Of a stretch of 64,000 nt of DNA, positions 43,332 to 54,759 are shown piece by piece. Source of the DNA: Dichetophora obliterata (Eukaryota; Arthropoda; Insecta; Diptera; Sciomyzidae); assembly GCA_963920525.1 (NCBI GenBank), contig OY986437.1, positions 195,691,511 to 195,755,510 on the forward strand. The letters run 5' to 3'. The notes below the pieces were generated by a model. The model worked only from the letters and a program-made list of their open reading frames with translations. It ran no database searches and was not told the DNA's origin. How positions within the stretch are numbered: position 1 is the first letter of the stretch; every line of letters begins with the position of its first letter. Position numbers and translations under genes: made by a program.

Positions 43332-44401
43332 CCCAGTGAGCCAAAACTACCGTTTTCGAATTCATTTATGAACCTTTTCGGGTAGAAATGTTCATTTTTG
43401 GCACTCATAAATTAACCCTTTTTGTATCATTCGTCGGACTAAACTGCCTCTCAAAAATGAACCTTATTTTGTTAGGAAATGATTTAAAAAAGAACCATAA
43501 AATGTCCTTTTTTTGTTTGGATATGAGTTAAAAATGGAACCATAGGAAAGTTATTTTTCGGCACTCGGAAATGAACCCTTTTTGAATCAATCGCCGGACG
43601 AAAATGCCTCTCATAAACGAACCTTTTTTTCTTGTGAAATGAGTTAAAAAATGAAGCATAGAAAAGTTATTTTTAGACACTCGGAAATGAACCCTTTTTG
43701 AATCAATCACTGGACGAAAATGTCTCTCAGAAATGAACTTTTTTTTCTTCGGAAATGAGTTAGAAAATGGACCATAGAAAAGTTCTTTTTCGGCACTCGG
43801 AAATGAACAATCTTTCTATCAATCGCCGGGCTGAATTGCTTTTCGAAAACGGACCTCTTTTCTTCAGAAATAAATGAAAAATTAATCGTTTTGAATTATA
43901 AATTTTATTATTGCATATTATTTATTATATCGTAGCGATAATTAAATTATTTTAATTAATATTAAACAAATTTTAATTTGAAAAAGTTATTATTTATTAT
44001 ATACATAGATAATATGCATGTGTGGTATTAATATATATTAATATATAGTTTATAGTTTTTTTTATCATTTCTGAACTCATTTAGAAAGTTATCATTTTTT
44101 TAACTCATTTAAGAATGCAAAAAATAAACATTTATGATTCATTTCTTAACTCATTTATGAACTCGTTTGTGAACTCATTTATGAACAAAAATGGTTAATT
44201 TACGAGGAATTTTTAATTCCTAAAATGTTTCTTTTTGGACTCAAAAAAGGTTTTTCATAAATTTTGCAAAATAAGTATTTAACCTTCTTTAGCAAGTATT
44301 TTTAAGCGACAAAATAAAAAATCAAAAATTAAAAAAAAACTATCCAAAAACGTTCGCAAAACTCTCACCTTACTCCAAACCTGCGCTTATGGTTCAGTGG
44401 G
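43332..44401. mobile_element. Element with AAATGAACC subterminal repeats
   Basis: Inverted ends CCCAGTGAGCCAAAA and (opposite strand) CCCACTGAACCATAA match at 12 of 15. The borders are confirmed by LINE homology resuming on each side. Both arms are full of ATGAACC/TTATGAACTC words. The inside contains a four-copy tandem repeat. No coding sequence. Target duplication unclear. Confidence 0.65.
43380..43870. repeat. Four-copy tandem repeat, ~120 bp
   Basis: Each unit reads GGCACTCGGAAATGAACCCT, then ATCAATCGCCGGAC, ATGCCTCTCA.AAATGAAC and GAAATGAGTTAAAAAATGG. Copies begin near 43395, 43555, 43675 and 43792. The first is the most diverged. Confidence 0.75.
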
Positions 44402-45593
44402 TTTAATTTTAATATCAGTGTTTTCAACACTTTAAATAATTTGCTGCTTAATTTAAATTGGAGTGTACTTTTTGATGGCAATAATGCTGAATCGCTGCAT
44501 TATTTGGTCCGCAAAAATTTTCAAATATTTCAAACCACTCCAAAGTTATATACACAAATCTATGTTTTAACCCTTGTGTCAACACACGCATACCCAGGTA
44601 TGTTTTTCATATTCAAATTGCCATATATTGGGTTCTAGTAGCCGCAACGAGTTCAAATTTTCGGAATGTGGCCAACATATTGTTTTTTATTAAATTTTAA
44701 GTTAATATCTGCCGTGGAACGAAAGTTATCACCAGTTATTGCGATGTACCCCTTTAAGCAACACCCGGATAACTGGGTATGAAAAATGTATGAAAATTCT
44801 TCTTTAAAAAATGAAGAAAACCTTTTTTGTGCTATTTTAACATACATTTTTATTATTTTTATAAAAAAAAAACTAAATTTTACTGTAATAATTAATTGAA
44901 ATTATTATTATGATAAAAAAGTGAATGTAATCACAAAAAATTAAATGTGAAGTAATCATAAAATGTAAATGTTATTTTATCTAAGACATCTTTTGCATTG
45001 CGTGGTGCCAATGCAATGTTCTATACAAACAGGTTTTTTTCACATAATGCAAGCTTTCCGTGTCGTCCTCTTCCTGGGACATAAGTAGCAGTTGCCTTTA
45101 TGTTTGATCTGCCAGAAGCGTCACGTTCTTCTTGAGGGCTTCCTGGAAGATCTTCAGCAATGAATTTCAATGGGCGACCCAGTTCAATGCCATTGCACGA
45201 AGAAAAATTGCGAGTGATTTGAACATTTTGTGATCGTTTTACAATTTCTGGCATGACTAATTCCTCACTCGATTGTTGCAGAAAAAGCCTTTTACGGTTG
45301 GTCAAATGTAGCCACATCTAATATATTATAAAAAAATGCCAAGGGTCATCTTTTTGTTCTTCTTTTTGTTGAATATTCCCCAAAGGCATTTGTCCATGTT
45401 ATCAACGTCTCCTTTGCTCCTGTTGTAGTCTAGGATCATGACCGGTTTGTTTTTTGGACCTTCATCTGTGGTTTTGTAATGGGTGGTGGAGAGGAGTACA
45501 ACTGCCTTGTTTTTCTTTGCCACATAGTATCCAGTAAAAACTTGACTTAACGAAAATTAACAAATTCACAGAAAAACATAAGGCAACTATATA

Positions 45594-47028
45594 CACTCAG
45601 TTTTGAACTTCTTATTGGTTAGCTAGTATAAGTTAAATATCAGTAGGGAATCCACAATCCTTTGTTTTTAATTACTTGTTTCATACGCCTAGGCATGCTC
45701 TCAACTAAATTTTCTATTATTTGGCTTGGAATATTTTCCCATTCTAATTTTACTCGCCCCCAAAGTTCGTCCATGTTTGTTGGCGCTCGTTCATACTGCC
45801 CCAATCGTCTTTTGACCACAGCCCACAAATTTTCGATGGGGTTGAGGTCTGGACTTTGTGGTGGCCACTGCATTACTTCAAACTTTTGCTCTAGAAGCCA
45901 GCGCTGCACAATTTTCGCAGTATGTTTTGGGTCCCCGTCTTGCTGGAAAACCACTTCATTCTCAGGGTAGGCGCTTTTATCGATAAAGTCCGGCAAGTTT
46001 GTTTCGAGAATACGGAGATAGTCTTCCTTGCGCATTATTCCTTCAATTCTAACCAATGGCCCCAAATGCCACCAAGTGAAACACCCCCAAACCATTAAGC
46101 TACCACCACCATGTTTGACGGTTTGTTTTACATGATGTTTTTGAAGGCGTTCATTAGGTCTATGCCAAAAATATTCTTTTCCATCACTTTGAAAACGATT
46201 TATTTTTGTTTCATCGGACCAAACTACCCGTTTCCAATCTTCCACTGTCCAATTTTTGTGACTTTTTCAGAATTTCAGTCGGGCTTTTATGTTTTTATCA
46301 GATAGAGCTGGCTTTTTCTTCTTAACTGCTGACACGTATCCAATTCTGTGAAGAGCTCTACGAGCAGTTGGTGCACTTACATTCTTATTTATTGCTAAAG
46401 CAGCCTGTTTAGGTGTTTTGGATCTTTTGTTTCGCATTTGGCGTAACATCAAACGGGCATCTGAGTCATTTAAAAGCCTAGGTCGGCCTCCAGCATTCGG
46501 TACAGGATCAACATTTCGTCGTTTTCGGACAGCTATTAGGGTGCGTTAACTTACTTTTAATTTTTGAGCAATAACACGTGACGAATTTCCACTTTTAGTC
46601 ATAGTAACTATGCTATTTTCAACATCTAATGCGATTTTTCTCATTTTTTAATTAATTTACTTTAACGCGACTTTATTCTCGAAAATTACCGCACACAATG
46701 AAACATAAGATCACTGCATAATACTACAAGCTAAAAAAAATGTGATTACATTTACCTAACGGAACATTTCCATTCCTTTGGAAACGCGTAGCCTTCTACG
46801 CTTTCAGTTATGCAAAGAGATCAAAACTGAGTGAATAGGGTTGCCATATATTTTTGCTGCAATTCCCTTGTTTTTGCAATTTTATGTTACTTCTGCTTGC
46901 TATGTTTTATTGTTTATTTAATAAAGTTTAATTACTGAAAATTTCACTGAAATCCGTCAATAACTTAAAACGTTATGCTACTGTAAGTAAAAATATTTAA
47001 AACATGCACTCAGTTTTAATCGCCAGTG
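45594..47028 (-). mobile_element. Tc1 element inside piggyBac
   Basis: TA flanks both ends (45592-45593 and 47029-47030), and piggyBac coding sequence continues on both sides. CACTCAGTTTTGA boxes occur at the left end and, inverted, at about 46829-46846. The outer right end reads CACTGGCGATTAAAACTGAG on the minus strand. The left arm looks shortened, so the outermost ends match poorly. It carries an almost full-length transposase. Confidence 0.75.
45640..46644 (-). pseudogene. Tc1 transposase, near full length, two nonsense codons
   Basis: About 335 codons, the usual Tc1 length, from ATG at 46644 (MRKIALDVENSIVTMTKSGN) to TAA after QVIKNKGLWIPY at 45640. The N-terminal paired HTH is present, with the GGRPRLL linker motif near residue 55. 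Catalytic residues are present: Asp in VVWSDETKI, Asp in VFQQDGDPKHT and Glu in SPDLNPIENLW, spaced DD34E. The in-frame TAA at 46546-46548 (after KLKVS) and TGA at 46267-46269 (after ARLKF) are the only breaks I see. This is a recently inactivated copy. Confidence 0.92.
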
Positions 47029-50000
47029 TATATGTTGCTGCTAAATCCAAAAAGTGATGATTGGATTTCTCTGCCCCTTGGATTAGCAAATTCACTGGGC
47101 ACAAACGTGCGTTTCTTATTCACCGTGCCTAATGTGGCCAACATCAAAGTGGTAGCCAAATTATGTGTTGTAAATAAGTTGTCACACACAATGGTACGTC
47201 CACTTCCACGAAACATGTTACAACAAATCTTTGACTACACGTTCGCCTAGATTTCTCTCTCTTTCTCCAGAAGATGCCACACCTGTGTATATTTGTCCCT
47301 TCAGTGGATAGGACGTAACAGCATCACATACCCACCAAACCTTTATGCCATACTTCGCTGGTCTAGATGGTATATATTGTGTGAATCCAGTGCCACCAGG
47401 AACTTCGGAACTTTGATTCTTCTTCGGAATCAGTTTCATCTGCAGTATTAAGTACGGGTAATTGCAATTTCTCTGCATCTGATTCCTCTGCATTTATGAT
47501 AATATCTTCGTAATCTTCCATTTCATCAGCCCGTGGATTAATTTCTTGTACATACTCACTATTATTTTCCGAAATTTCTTCGATTATACGACTTATATAG
47601 TCTTCTCGCTCTTCAACGCTAAGTGCATTCAGTTGCCGGGGAGTTAACCATTCACCGTTTGCCATAATTTATAGTTTTATTATAATCACTTAAAAATGAA
47701 CCTTTTCACTTGAAATTGTTTTTTTCTCCAAATCAAATAGTTTTTGTGTATTTTCACATCAAGCACTGTAAAACGAATGAATATAACAAACACGCCACCA
47801 AAAAAGCTTTGATCTCAAAATTGATTTTCATGTTAAAAACCAATTAAAAAAAAGGGGAATTCCCAAAAACACATGATCAAAACAACAAAATAACAAAACA
47901 AAAATAAAAATGCGTTAGTATATTTCGAGTATTGCCATATTATTGTAAATTACTATTTTTCAGACATAAGCGTAGTTCTAAAAAACACCTGGTACTGCAA
48001 ATAACAGTTTTTTAAAATTTCACAACTGACAGAATAAATTAAAATATTTGTCTGTTTTGGTTTTATCTGACATAACAATTATAAAAAGCGACCAGAGAAA
48101 AAAAAACAAACATAAATTTACTGTGTAAAATAGGTTCTGGTTACTGAAGAAAAAAAATCTTTTCGTTTTTAAGCTAAATTTTTTCCCTGAAAACATTTTT
48201 TTTAAATTTACAGTTTTTTAAAAAAATTTGGCAATACCTTCATATTTTCTACCTTAAAAACCGGTTTATGGGATTAAAATAACAAAATGTTAACAAAAAA
48301 ACGCATATGTTACAAATTCATATTATTTTAACCCTTAAAAGCGTGGTTGTTCCGCTAGGAACCGTAACTTTAGCGGCGTGTATTTTTTAAGTATTTTTAA
48401 TAATTTTTCATGTGTATTTTTACTTATTATTTGTGTTGATATATGTGTGCTCCATCTAGTGGTAAGCATCTAAACGTGGCTAAAAACACTGAACAAGAAC
48501 TTTTTGAACTTTTCTTGAACAACTTCACAAAACGTCAAATATAACAAAACGCACTTTTTAAGTTGATAGCATACAAGATTAGTTTACTAAAATATACTCA
48601 AAAAAAATATATATATTTGTGATCTTTAGCAACTTTATAATCGATGTAAGTAAAGAAAAAATTTATAAAATATAATTTATGTGTGTTGTTTTGTAAAAAG
48701 TTCGAAGGGTCCCTCAAATAACCAGCAGGCGCTCTTTAGAGAAGTAAAATTCGTTTGTGCTTGAGTGTATTTTTGTCTGTTTCTCATAATTTTTTGTTAT
48801 TCCAGAACAGAATTCCGCGATCCAAATTTCAACGTGCTGGCAAATGAGGATATAAATGATGGATTGGAGGACGATGTATTTGAACATGAAAATGAATTAG
48901 TAGCTGAACTAGTAGCACATGTTGAACTAACTGCTGGTGAGAATTTTCAAAATGAAATTCATGATATGGTTGTTGCTGGAGACGAAAGCCAATGGCATGA
49001 GTATGCGACTTTTTATAATAATCCACGTGTATAACAAGTACAAGGGAGGAGTTGACTTCATGGAGTCATGTTTTGGCAGAAGTCGCATTAGAATAAAGTC
49101 ACGCAAGTGGACAAATCGGCTTATATATCATATGCTGGACATGGCCATGATAAATGCTTACACCAAAAAAAAAAGCGGAGTAAATAAAGTCATATTCGGA
49201 GTCAATTTAACTCTTTTCGTGCATGGTATTTTGCCAAAGCTGTAAAAACTATATTTAACTCCGTTTGTGTGTTAAATTTACTTCAAAAATTGGATTTGTT
49301 TGAAAAGTCATACTGACTCCTTTTTGATTTGTTTTAAGGTTGAGAAGTTGAGAATTTTTAAATTTTGAGTTCACTCAAAAAAAAAACTAGAATCAACTCA
49401 TTGAAATGTAGCATGAAGCTTTAAAAATAAACAAACTCACCCACAAAAGAGTCAAATAAAGAACCCGCAATTTTTTTTGTGTTTCATTATTTTGATTTAT
49501 TTCTTATTTCAATTGAATACAAAGGAAATTAAAGACTGGTTAACGCCGAAAACAGAATCTCTTCTCCATACTTACAGAGCAGCTTATCCACGATTTGGCA
49601 ATTTTGAATCTCTATAATTTCTTATAAAACAAAACTTTTTTTACTTTTGAGCTTAAATTGCGCTCAACTCTCAAAATTTGTTTTAACGGTGTTTGAGTTT
49701 AAGGGGAATTTTTCAAAAAAGGGATTTTTGTATTTAACATATTTGAAAAAAGGGATAAATATTCGCATTGATTTTACAATTGATTGCTGTAGTTTTGTTC
49801 GTTGAATGAGGGAAAAGATATTTTTTAAGCATTTATCAAAATGTAGTAATTATTAAAAAACAAGGTTATCGCTGGCATTTAATTAAATATGCTTAATTCC
49901 GATATATATGGATGCTACAATAATTAAATTTGGTACATAAATAGGTAGTATATTCTCAAGGCGATTTGTGTTAAGTGAGAAGGGTTGCCTAAATGCCGTG

Positions 50001-50474
50001 ATACATACATTAAAAATTTGTTTATTAGTGTTTAATGTAGTTTCGTTAATAAAATATGGTAATATGTGACTTTAGTATATTCCAAAAACTCATAAATTCC
50101 TTTAAAAATGTATGTATCTTGACTCTTATTAAAACAACAGTTGTATAACAAATTTAATAAAATTGTTTAGTTTCCCAAAATTTTCTATAAAAAATAAATC
50201 GCAAGTTAAAAAAAATTACAGTATAGTGTGTATACAGTCCAGAAGGGAAACTTCTTAATATAAAGAATAAGATAGAATTTTGTAAAAAAAAAACAGAGAG
50301 AAAGGAAGAGATAGCACCTCAAACGAAATACAATACAAAATTTTTATAAAAAATATTCTGTTTATTTAATATTTTCATGTCATTGGTTGGTGCTTCATTT
50401 AGTAATAGTGGTCTTAATGGTTTGCGATGTTTGCGGAATATGTCCGAGATTAGATATTTACGAGATAATGCGAA

Positions 50475-50840
50475 AAAATTCACCTATGGGGATCTATTGT
50501 GGGAGTCCCCATACAAAAAACAAAAAATAAAAAATGGCTTTTATAATTCATATCAAAATATCTATAACCCCTAGGGGGATCAATATATGAGCTGGTTCTA
50601 TTAACTTTTCCCCTTAACACTTCTTTTGAACTCACCTTTTCTCTATCTGCCACCCTTCTGGGGATCCCGATACAAAAAACACAAAATGAAACAATGTTTA
50701 TTATAATTGATATAAAAAACTCCTAGGGAGGTCAAATATATGAGCTGGTCGTATTGGTTTTTTTATTTAACATTTCTTCTAAGCACACATACACTCTATC
50801 TGCCACCCTTCTAGGGGTCCCCATACAAAAAAATATCATT
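50475..50840. repeat. Degenerate tandem repeat, ~165 bp
   Basis: GTCCCCATACAAAAAA-like blocks near 50506, 50664 and 50817 are separated by TATAATT.ATAT..AA, CCTAGGG.G.TCAA and ATATGAGCTGGT. Noncoding. Confidence 0.6.
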
Positions 50841-51029
50841 GCTTGTGTACACAATTTTTCGTGACAAGATTAAAAAAAACTTTCGTGACGAGACTCGAAA
50901 AATTTTACCCTCTATATCAAGTAACCACATAAGAAATTTCACTTCGATAATTATCTATATATATAAAAGAAAGTGTCCGAATGCGATGTAATCCCATAAC
51001 TCGAGATCGGCCGAACCGATTTTGATGAT

Positions 51030-51490
51030 TTATACTTTGTTGGAAAGGTATTTTTTCAGTTCGGGTTTTAAAAAAAAAAAAAAAAAAAAAAAAATCGAAA
51101 AAAGTGTAAAAAAATCAAAATTTCAAAATGTTTTATTTTTATCAAGGGCCTTCTATGCGATTCTCATATTCGCAACGCACCTGCCATTGTTTGGAATTTA
51201 CAAAGGACAGCAAAGGGCCTTCTATGCGATTCTCATACTCGCAAGGCACCTGCCATTGTTTGGAATTTACAAAGGACAGCAAAACTAGCCTATATAAGGA
51301 GAAGGCAAATACTCTGATTATGGACATCACAGTGCAAGCATTAAAATAAAAGCGTTAAAATAAATAAAAGAAAGTGTTGCAAAGGTATTTTTCAGTTCGG
51401 ATTTTAAAAAAAAAAGAAAAAAAAAAATCGAAAAAAGTGTAAAAAAATCAAAATTTCAAAATGTTTTATTTTTATTGTTTGGAATAGTAC
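51030..51490. repeat. Internal tandem duplications in Helitron
   Basis: A 69-bp unit (AAGGGCCTTCTATGCGATTC through TTTACAAAGGACAGC) occurs twice, at 51144-51212 and 51213-51281, with two substitutions. A larger direct copy of the preceding block (GGTATTTTTCAGTTCGG, an A run, ATCGAAAAAAGTGTAAAAAA) recurs at 51385-51480. Short frames here follow the repeat and are not genes. Confidence 0.8.
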
Positions 51491-52361
51491 TGCTAAGCAG
51501 CCAGGATCTCCCAAAAATAATTTTACTCCCCCTTCTTAATAACTTGCATATACATGTAAGTATTTCATTTGCTGTTATTAGTTAATCTCACACACAACAT
51601 ACTCTCTGCTTTGATACAAGTCGTTTATTTGAAATTTTTGTTGTCTCTTTTGCCTGAGGTGGTTTTCTTTTTGTTTTGTTTTCTACAAATATTGTGCCGT
51701 CATAAAGTTAAATGTAAGAATTAAATATTATTAATGCAATAAAATAAAGAATTGTTGCAAGAAAATAAAGAAACTTAGAGGAACTTTGTTTTTGTTGTGT
51801 TGTCTACAAATATTATCTGTTATCGATCAATATTGAAGCCAGTTTTGTTTCATGTGTTGTGGCGCTGTCCACGTTGTCTAAAAAACTGTTGATATTGACG
51901 TTGTTGTCCATTTTACATGGATTTTACGTTTCGTTTCCCCTCTATTTTATTCATATGTCTAATGTGCCATTTAATTCAGTTGCTCAGTTTCTTCATTCGT
52001 TGCTGTTTCACCGTCCATATTGCACTTTGCGAATTCGTGTTTTGTTCGATCGAATAACGTTTGCCGGCCATTACGGATTACAGACTCGGATTTCTTCATT
52101 ACAATTTGGTGAGTTTTAGTGAATTAAAATTGATAACAAGAATATATAGAAGAATAGAAGTGAATGTATTCATATTGGAGTATTTTCATTTCATTTGAAC
52201 AGTGGCGATTGAGCGATTGAGGCATTTTTCGAATTTGTGCTGTGTTGCATTGTCGGTTGGATATTGGGATTTGTCTGTAAAAAGTGGTACGTTTCTATTG
52301 TTGTTTCATTGTTTTCAAATTTTCTATTCGAGATTTCATTGTACTGCAGTTGTTTTTCGTA

Positions 52362-52805
52362 ATGCCACCAACGAGAAGATCTAATTAAGGCCGACGTTCA
52401 GCTGGTGCACGAGTAGTGTCCACTCATCGTGCGAATATGAGTCAAGAAGAAAGAAATATTGCGCAACAACGAAGAAATGCAAACCACATCCACCGTCGAG
52501 TAAATCGAGGTGGAAATTTATCGTTGCTTCGAGTAGCATTCCAATATGATTGTGCATTCGATTATCGATCTCTTCCTGCCGTTCAAATTGGATCCATGGT
52601 TGGAGTATGTCCACATTGCAACGCATTAAAGTTTCCAGGAGAAACACCTGGATTGTGTTGCCTTAGTGGAAAAGTTAAATTGCCAAAATTGCCATCGCCA
52701 CCGGAACCATTGCGATCGTATCTAGAAGGCGTAACAAGAGAGTCAAAGCAATTTCTTGCAAATGTTCAGAATTATAATGGATGTTATAATTATAATATAA
52801 TATAA
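52362..52805 (+). pseudogene. Helitron Rep/helicase N-terminal fragment
   Basis: ATG at 52362 opens MPPTRRSN, followed by a TAA (52386-52388) and then in-frame GRRSAGARVVSTHRANMSQE. Arg-rich sequence leads to the cysteine motif VCPHCNALKFPGETPGLCC and the conserved SGKVKLPKLPSPPEPL and ESKQFLANVQNYNGC. This is the standard region preceding the Rep domain in animal Helitrons. The frame ends at 52805, close to the Helitron 3' terminus, so Rep and helicase are deleted. The single nonsense codon is the only break in this part. Confidence 0.88.
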
Positions 52806-53837
52806 ATTTCAAGGCAAAACAACGTTTGCCGGGTCAGCTAGTATATACTAAAACATAAAACACGCAATAGTAAAAACGGCCCTTTTTTATCATAATGCAA
52901 CATTTAATTCTTACAGCACACTTGATTTGCTTGTTAAAATATTTGAGTACTTTCTCTTCATTCAAAGTCAAACGAACAAACGGAAATATTTGCTCGAGCA
53001 GACTCTGTTTCGTGCTAAACATAACTCCGTTTCAGCTTCAAAATGCAAAGACGTTCCTCATAGATGGTTGCAATAAGTTTTAATGGAGTTAAAAGGACAA
53101 ATTTTCGGAGAGTTTATTTGAAACTGCTTTTAATTTGTATCAAGAAACTGCTTTTAATTTGTATTTGTATAATCTGTATCAAGAAAATGAGTTGTATCAA
53201 GCAAAAAAAGTTTTATATAAACAAAAAAAATATTGATGCAATTCATTTTGCGTTTTACTGCGAAAAAACGTTTTTAACTTCTCAAAAACTCTTTTGACTC
53301 ATGAAAAAACTTGGGTTAACTCCGCAAATTTTTTTCGGTGTAGATTCTACATAAACGCTACTTCAACGTGTGCCCCCGTACAGATAAAATGATGAATTTG
53401 CTTTAATTTATCATGAGTATTTCTAGAGTACTAATGAAATCCGGACGTAGAGAAATAAAAAAAGGTCGTCAAAGGAGCACTGAAAGCTCTGGAAGCATTC
53501 CAAAGCGGACTCGTCTAACAAGTTCAACATTGCCGCCACGTGACGTGCGTTTTGACAATGTCGGTCACTTCCCTAAGTACTGTTCAACAGGAAAATCACG
53601 CTGCAAGAACCCAGAGTGCACTTCATGAACAACTGTATATTGCATTAAATGCGATATACCACTTTATATTAAATCGACAAAAAATGGTTTTTATGAATTT
53701 CACTCAAATTGAGCTGTTTGTTAATTATATCATAAATTAAATTAAAATTCATAAAAATAAAGATTTCTTATAAGTTTACCATATGCATTTTAGTTTCTTA
53801 ATGAGTGTCTGTTGGCTTTTCCCAGAACCAACCCATA

Positions 53838-53878
53838 AAACCACCCCTAAAATCACCCCTAAAATCACCCCTAAAATG
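53838..53878. repeat. Short minisatellite (AAAATCACCCCT)
   Basis: A 12-bp unit is repeated about three times near the right end of the second piggyBac. Confidence 0.6.
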
Positions 53879-54067
53879 TCCAAAACCCAAAATTGGGCAA
53901 AATCGTAGAACAAACGTTGTTCAAGATGTAAAAATCCACCGGACATATTTTTTTCATCGAAAAAAAAATAGTCAGGCTTTTAAGGGTTAATACAAAATAC
54001 ACTGGCACACCCCGGTATCCGGGTGTTCGGTGATGTACAATTTTTCGGGTGTTGACACAAGGGTTAA

Positions 54068-54759
54068 GCAATTTTCTTAGCTTCAGCTTATATATTAATA
54101 CGCAAACATCAAATGTTGTCGTACATTTTTTGGATATTTATTTTAGAATAAGGGCAATGAAACGTATATCATTTGAAAGGTACTGCACCAAAGGTATGCC
54201 GAATCATGTTAGATTTTAAATTGATGATCTCTGACCCAAAATATTAATGTTTAGGGTTAGTAGAGAATCTCAGGGCAGATGAAAGGTCTGGCTGCACAGT
54301 ATGATTGCATTTTAGATTGGTGAGTTTCGACCTGAAATCTGAGCGTTAAAAGATTATTTATTAAGCTGTAAGAGATGGAAAACATGATGAAAGAGAAATC
54401 TTTAGACATTGATAAAATGTACATAAAACATTTTTGCTATCTCTTACGGATACCTTACAATAAGCATATTTTTTTTGTGTGAATATATAATGTGATGCTG
54501 AAATTTCTTACAAATAATAAATTTTGGAACATTCCTTTTATTTTGACATCAAAGTTATGACGATATCTCGATATTTATAGCTTTTCTCAGCACAACGTAT
54601 TTTTGTACTGAAACTTAAGATTTTCATAGTACTGCAAATTTTCAAGGTCAATGCCTCAGAATGATAAAAATCTATTGAAATTTCAGAAAGTTGGTCGAGT
54701 TTCGACCGCAGGCGATACTAGTAATGCTTCAATTAAATGTATTTGTTGTGCTATAAAAT
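54068..54759. other. Intergenic, nothing recognised
   Basis: AT-rich sequence between the piggyBac TTAA and the first satellite-like unit. No open frame, inverted repeat or known motif that I can support. Confidence 0.4.

Larger units (their letters stand above)
42990..44560 (+). pseudogene. Second old LINE ORF2 fragment, interrupted
   Basis: 42990-43331 encodes LCVMGDFYIS, HFVDSLASIGLQKINCIFNS and ECLFPISKPCMHHQPLVID, aligning with endonuclease residues of the LINE at 28740-29000. After the insertion 43332-44401 the homology resumes at 44402 with FNFNISVFSTLNNLLLNLNW, matching the region at 29060-29140. This is a distinct copy of the same family, truncated at both ends. Confidence 0.75.
44977..47665 (-). 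pseudogene. piggyBac transposase, decayed and interrupted
   Basis: The start is at 47665 (MANGEWLTPRQLNALS). An acidic N-terminal region follows, then an internal deletion and frame change to QYIPSRPAKYGIKVWWVCDA, NLGERVVKDLL, CDNLFTTHNLATTLM and SEFANPRGRE at about 47030. A Tc1 copy (45594-47028) intervenes. It resumes with GYYVAKKNKAVVLLSTTHYK and GDVDNMDK, which contains a conserved piggyBac-type Asp. It ends with a cysteine-rich zinc-binding tail (CYLCPRKR...KPVCIEHC...CKRC), broken by a TGA. Several frame changes exist. Dead, but clearly piggyBac. Confidence 0.85.
50954..52841 (+). mobile_element. Helitron with partial Rep/helicase gene
   Basis: The 5' terminus TCTATATATATAAAAGAAAG is preceded by A. 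The 3' terminus GCCGGGTCAGCTAG (52841) is followed by T, as expected for A^T insertion. The first 85 bp match the 5' end at 37498 (opposite strand), so both are one family. It carries the N-terminal part of a Helitron protein (52362-52805) and lacks Rep and helicase, so it is an internal-deletion derivative. Confidence 0.85.
49161..53340. mobile_element. TA-flanked element with GAGTTAA subterminal repeats
   Basis: Inverted ends CACC.AAAAAAA followed by GCGGAGT.AA are flanked by TA on both sides (49159-49160 and 53341-53342). piggyBac coding homology resumes at both borders. GAGTC/AACTC words recur through the first 550 bp and the last 100 bp. It contains a Helitron (50954-52841) and a three-copy repeat. 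Outside those, no gene is recognised. Confidence 0.65.
48801..53712 (+). pseudogene. Second piggyBac transposase, deleted and interrupted
   Basis: The N-terminal acidic part (FNVLANEDINDGLEDDVFEH) starts after a splice-acceptor-like TTGTTATTCCAG near 48800. A deletion then joins it, with a frame change near 49030, to the C-terminal YNKYKGGVDFMESCFGRSRI and RKWTNRLIYHMLDMAMINAY block. GVD is the conserved Asp motif. The frame breaks at 49160 where a TA-flanked element sits, and resumes at 53341 (ILHKRYFNVCPRTDKMMN). The tail RVLMKSGRREIKKGRQ, VRFDNVGHFPKYC, RCKNPEC...YCIKCDIPLY is the zinc-binding CRD. It carries TGA at 53626-53628 and ends at 53712. Confidence 0.8.
48332..53986 (+). mobile_element. 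Second piggyBac element, nested
   Basis: TTAA flanks both ends (48328-48331 and 53987-53990), with perfect CCCTTAAAAGC inverted ends. It lies upstream of the first piggyBac transposase and encodes a different piggyBac transposase on the plus strand. That gene is itself interrupted by the TA-flanked element 49161-53340. Without the insertion it is about 1.5 kb and lacks the central transposase domain. Confidence 0.82.
44571..54063 (-). mobile_element. piggyBac element, split by Tc1 and a second piggyBac
   Basis: TTAA flanks both ends (44567-44570 and 54064-54067). The TIRs CCCTTGTGTCAACACACG and CCCTTGTGTCAACACCCG match at 17 of 18. The minus strand carries a broken piggyBac transposase (44977-47665). 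The 9.5-kb span contains a Tc1 copy (45594-47028) and another piggyBac (48332-53986); without them the element is about 2.4 kb, normal for piggyBac. Confidence 0.88.
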
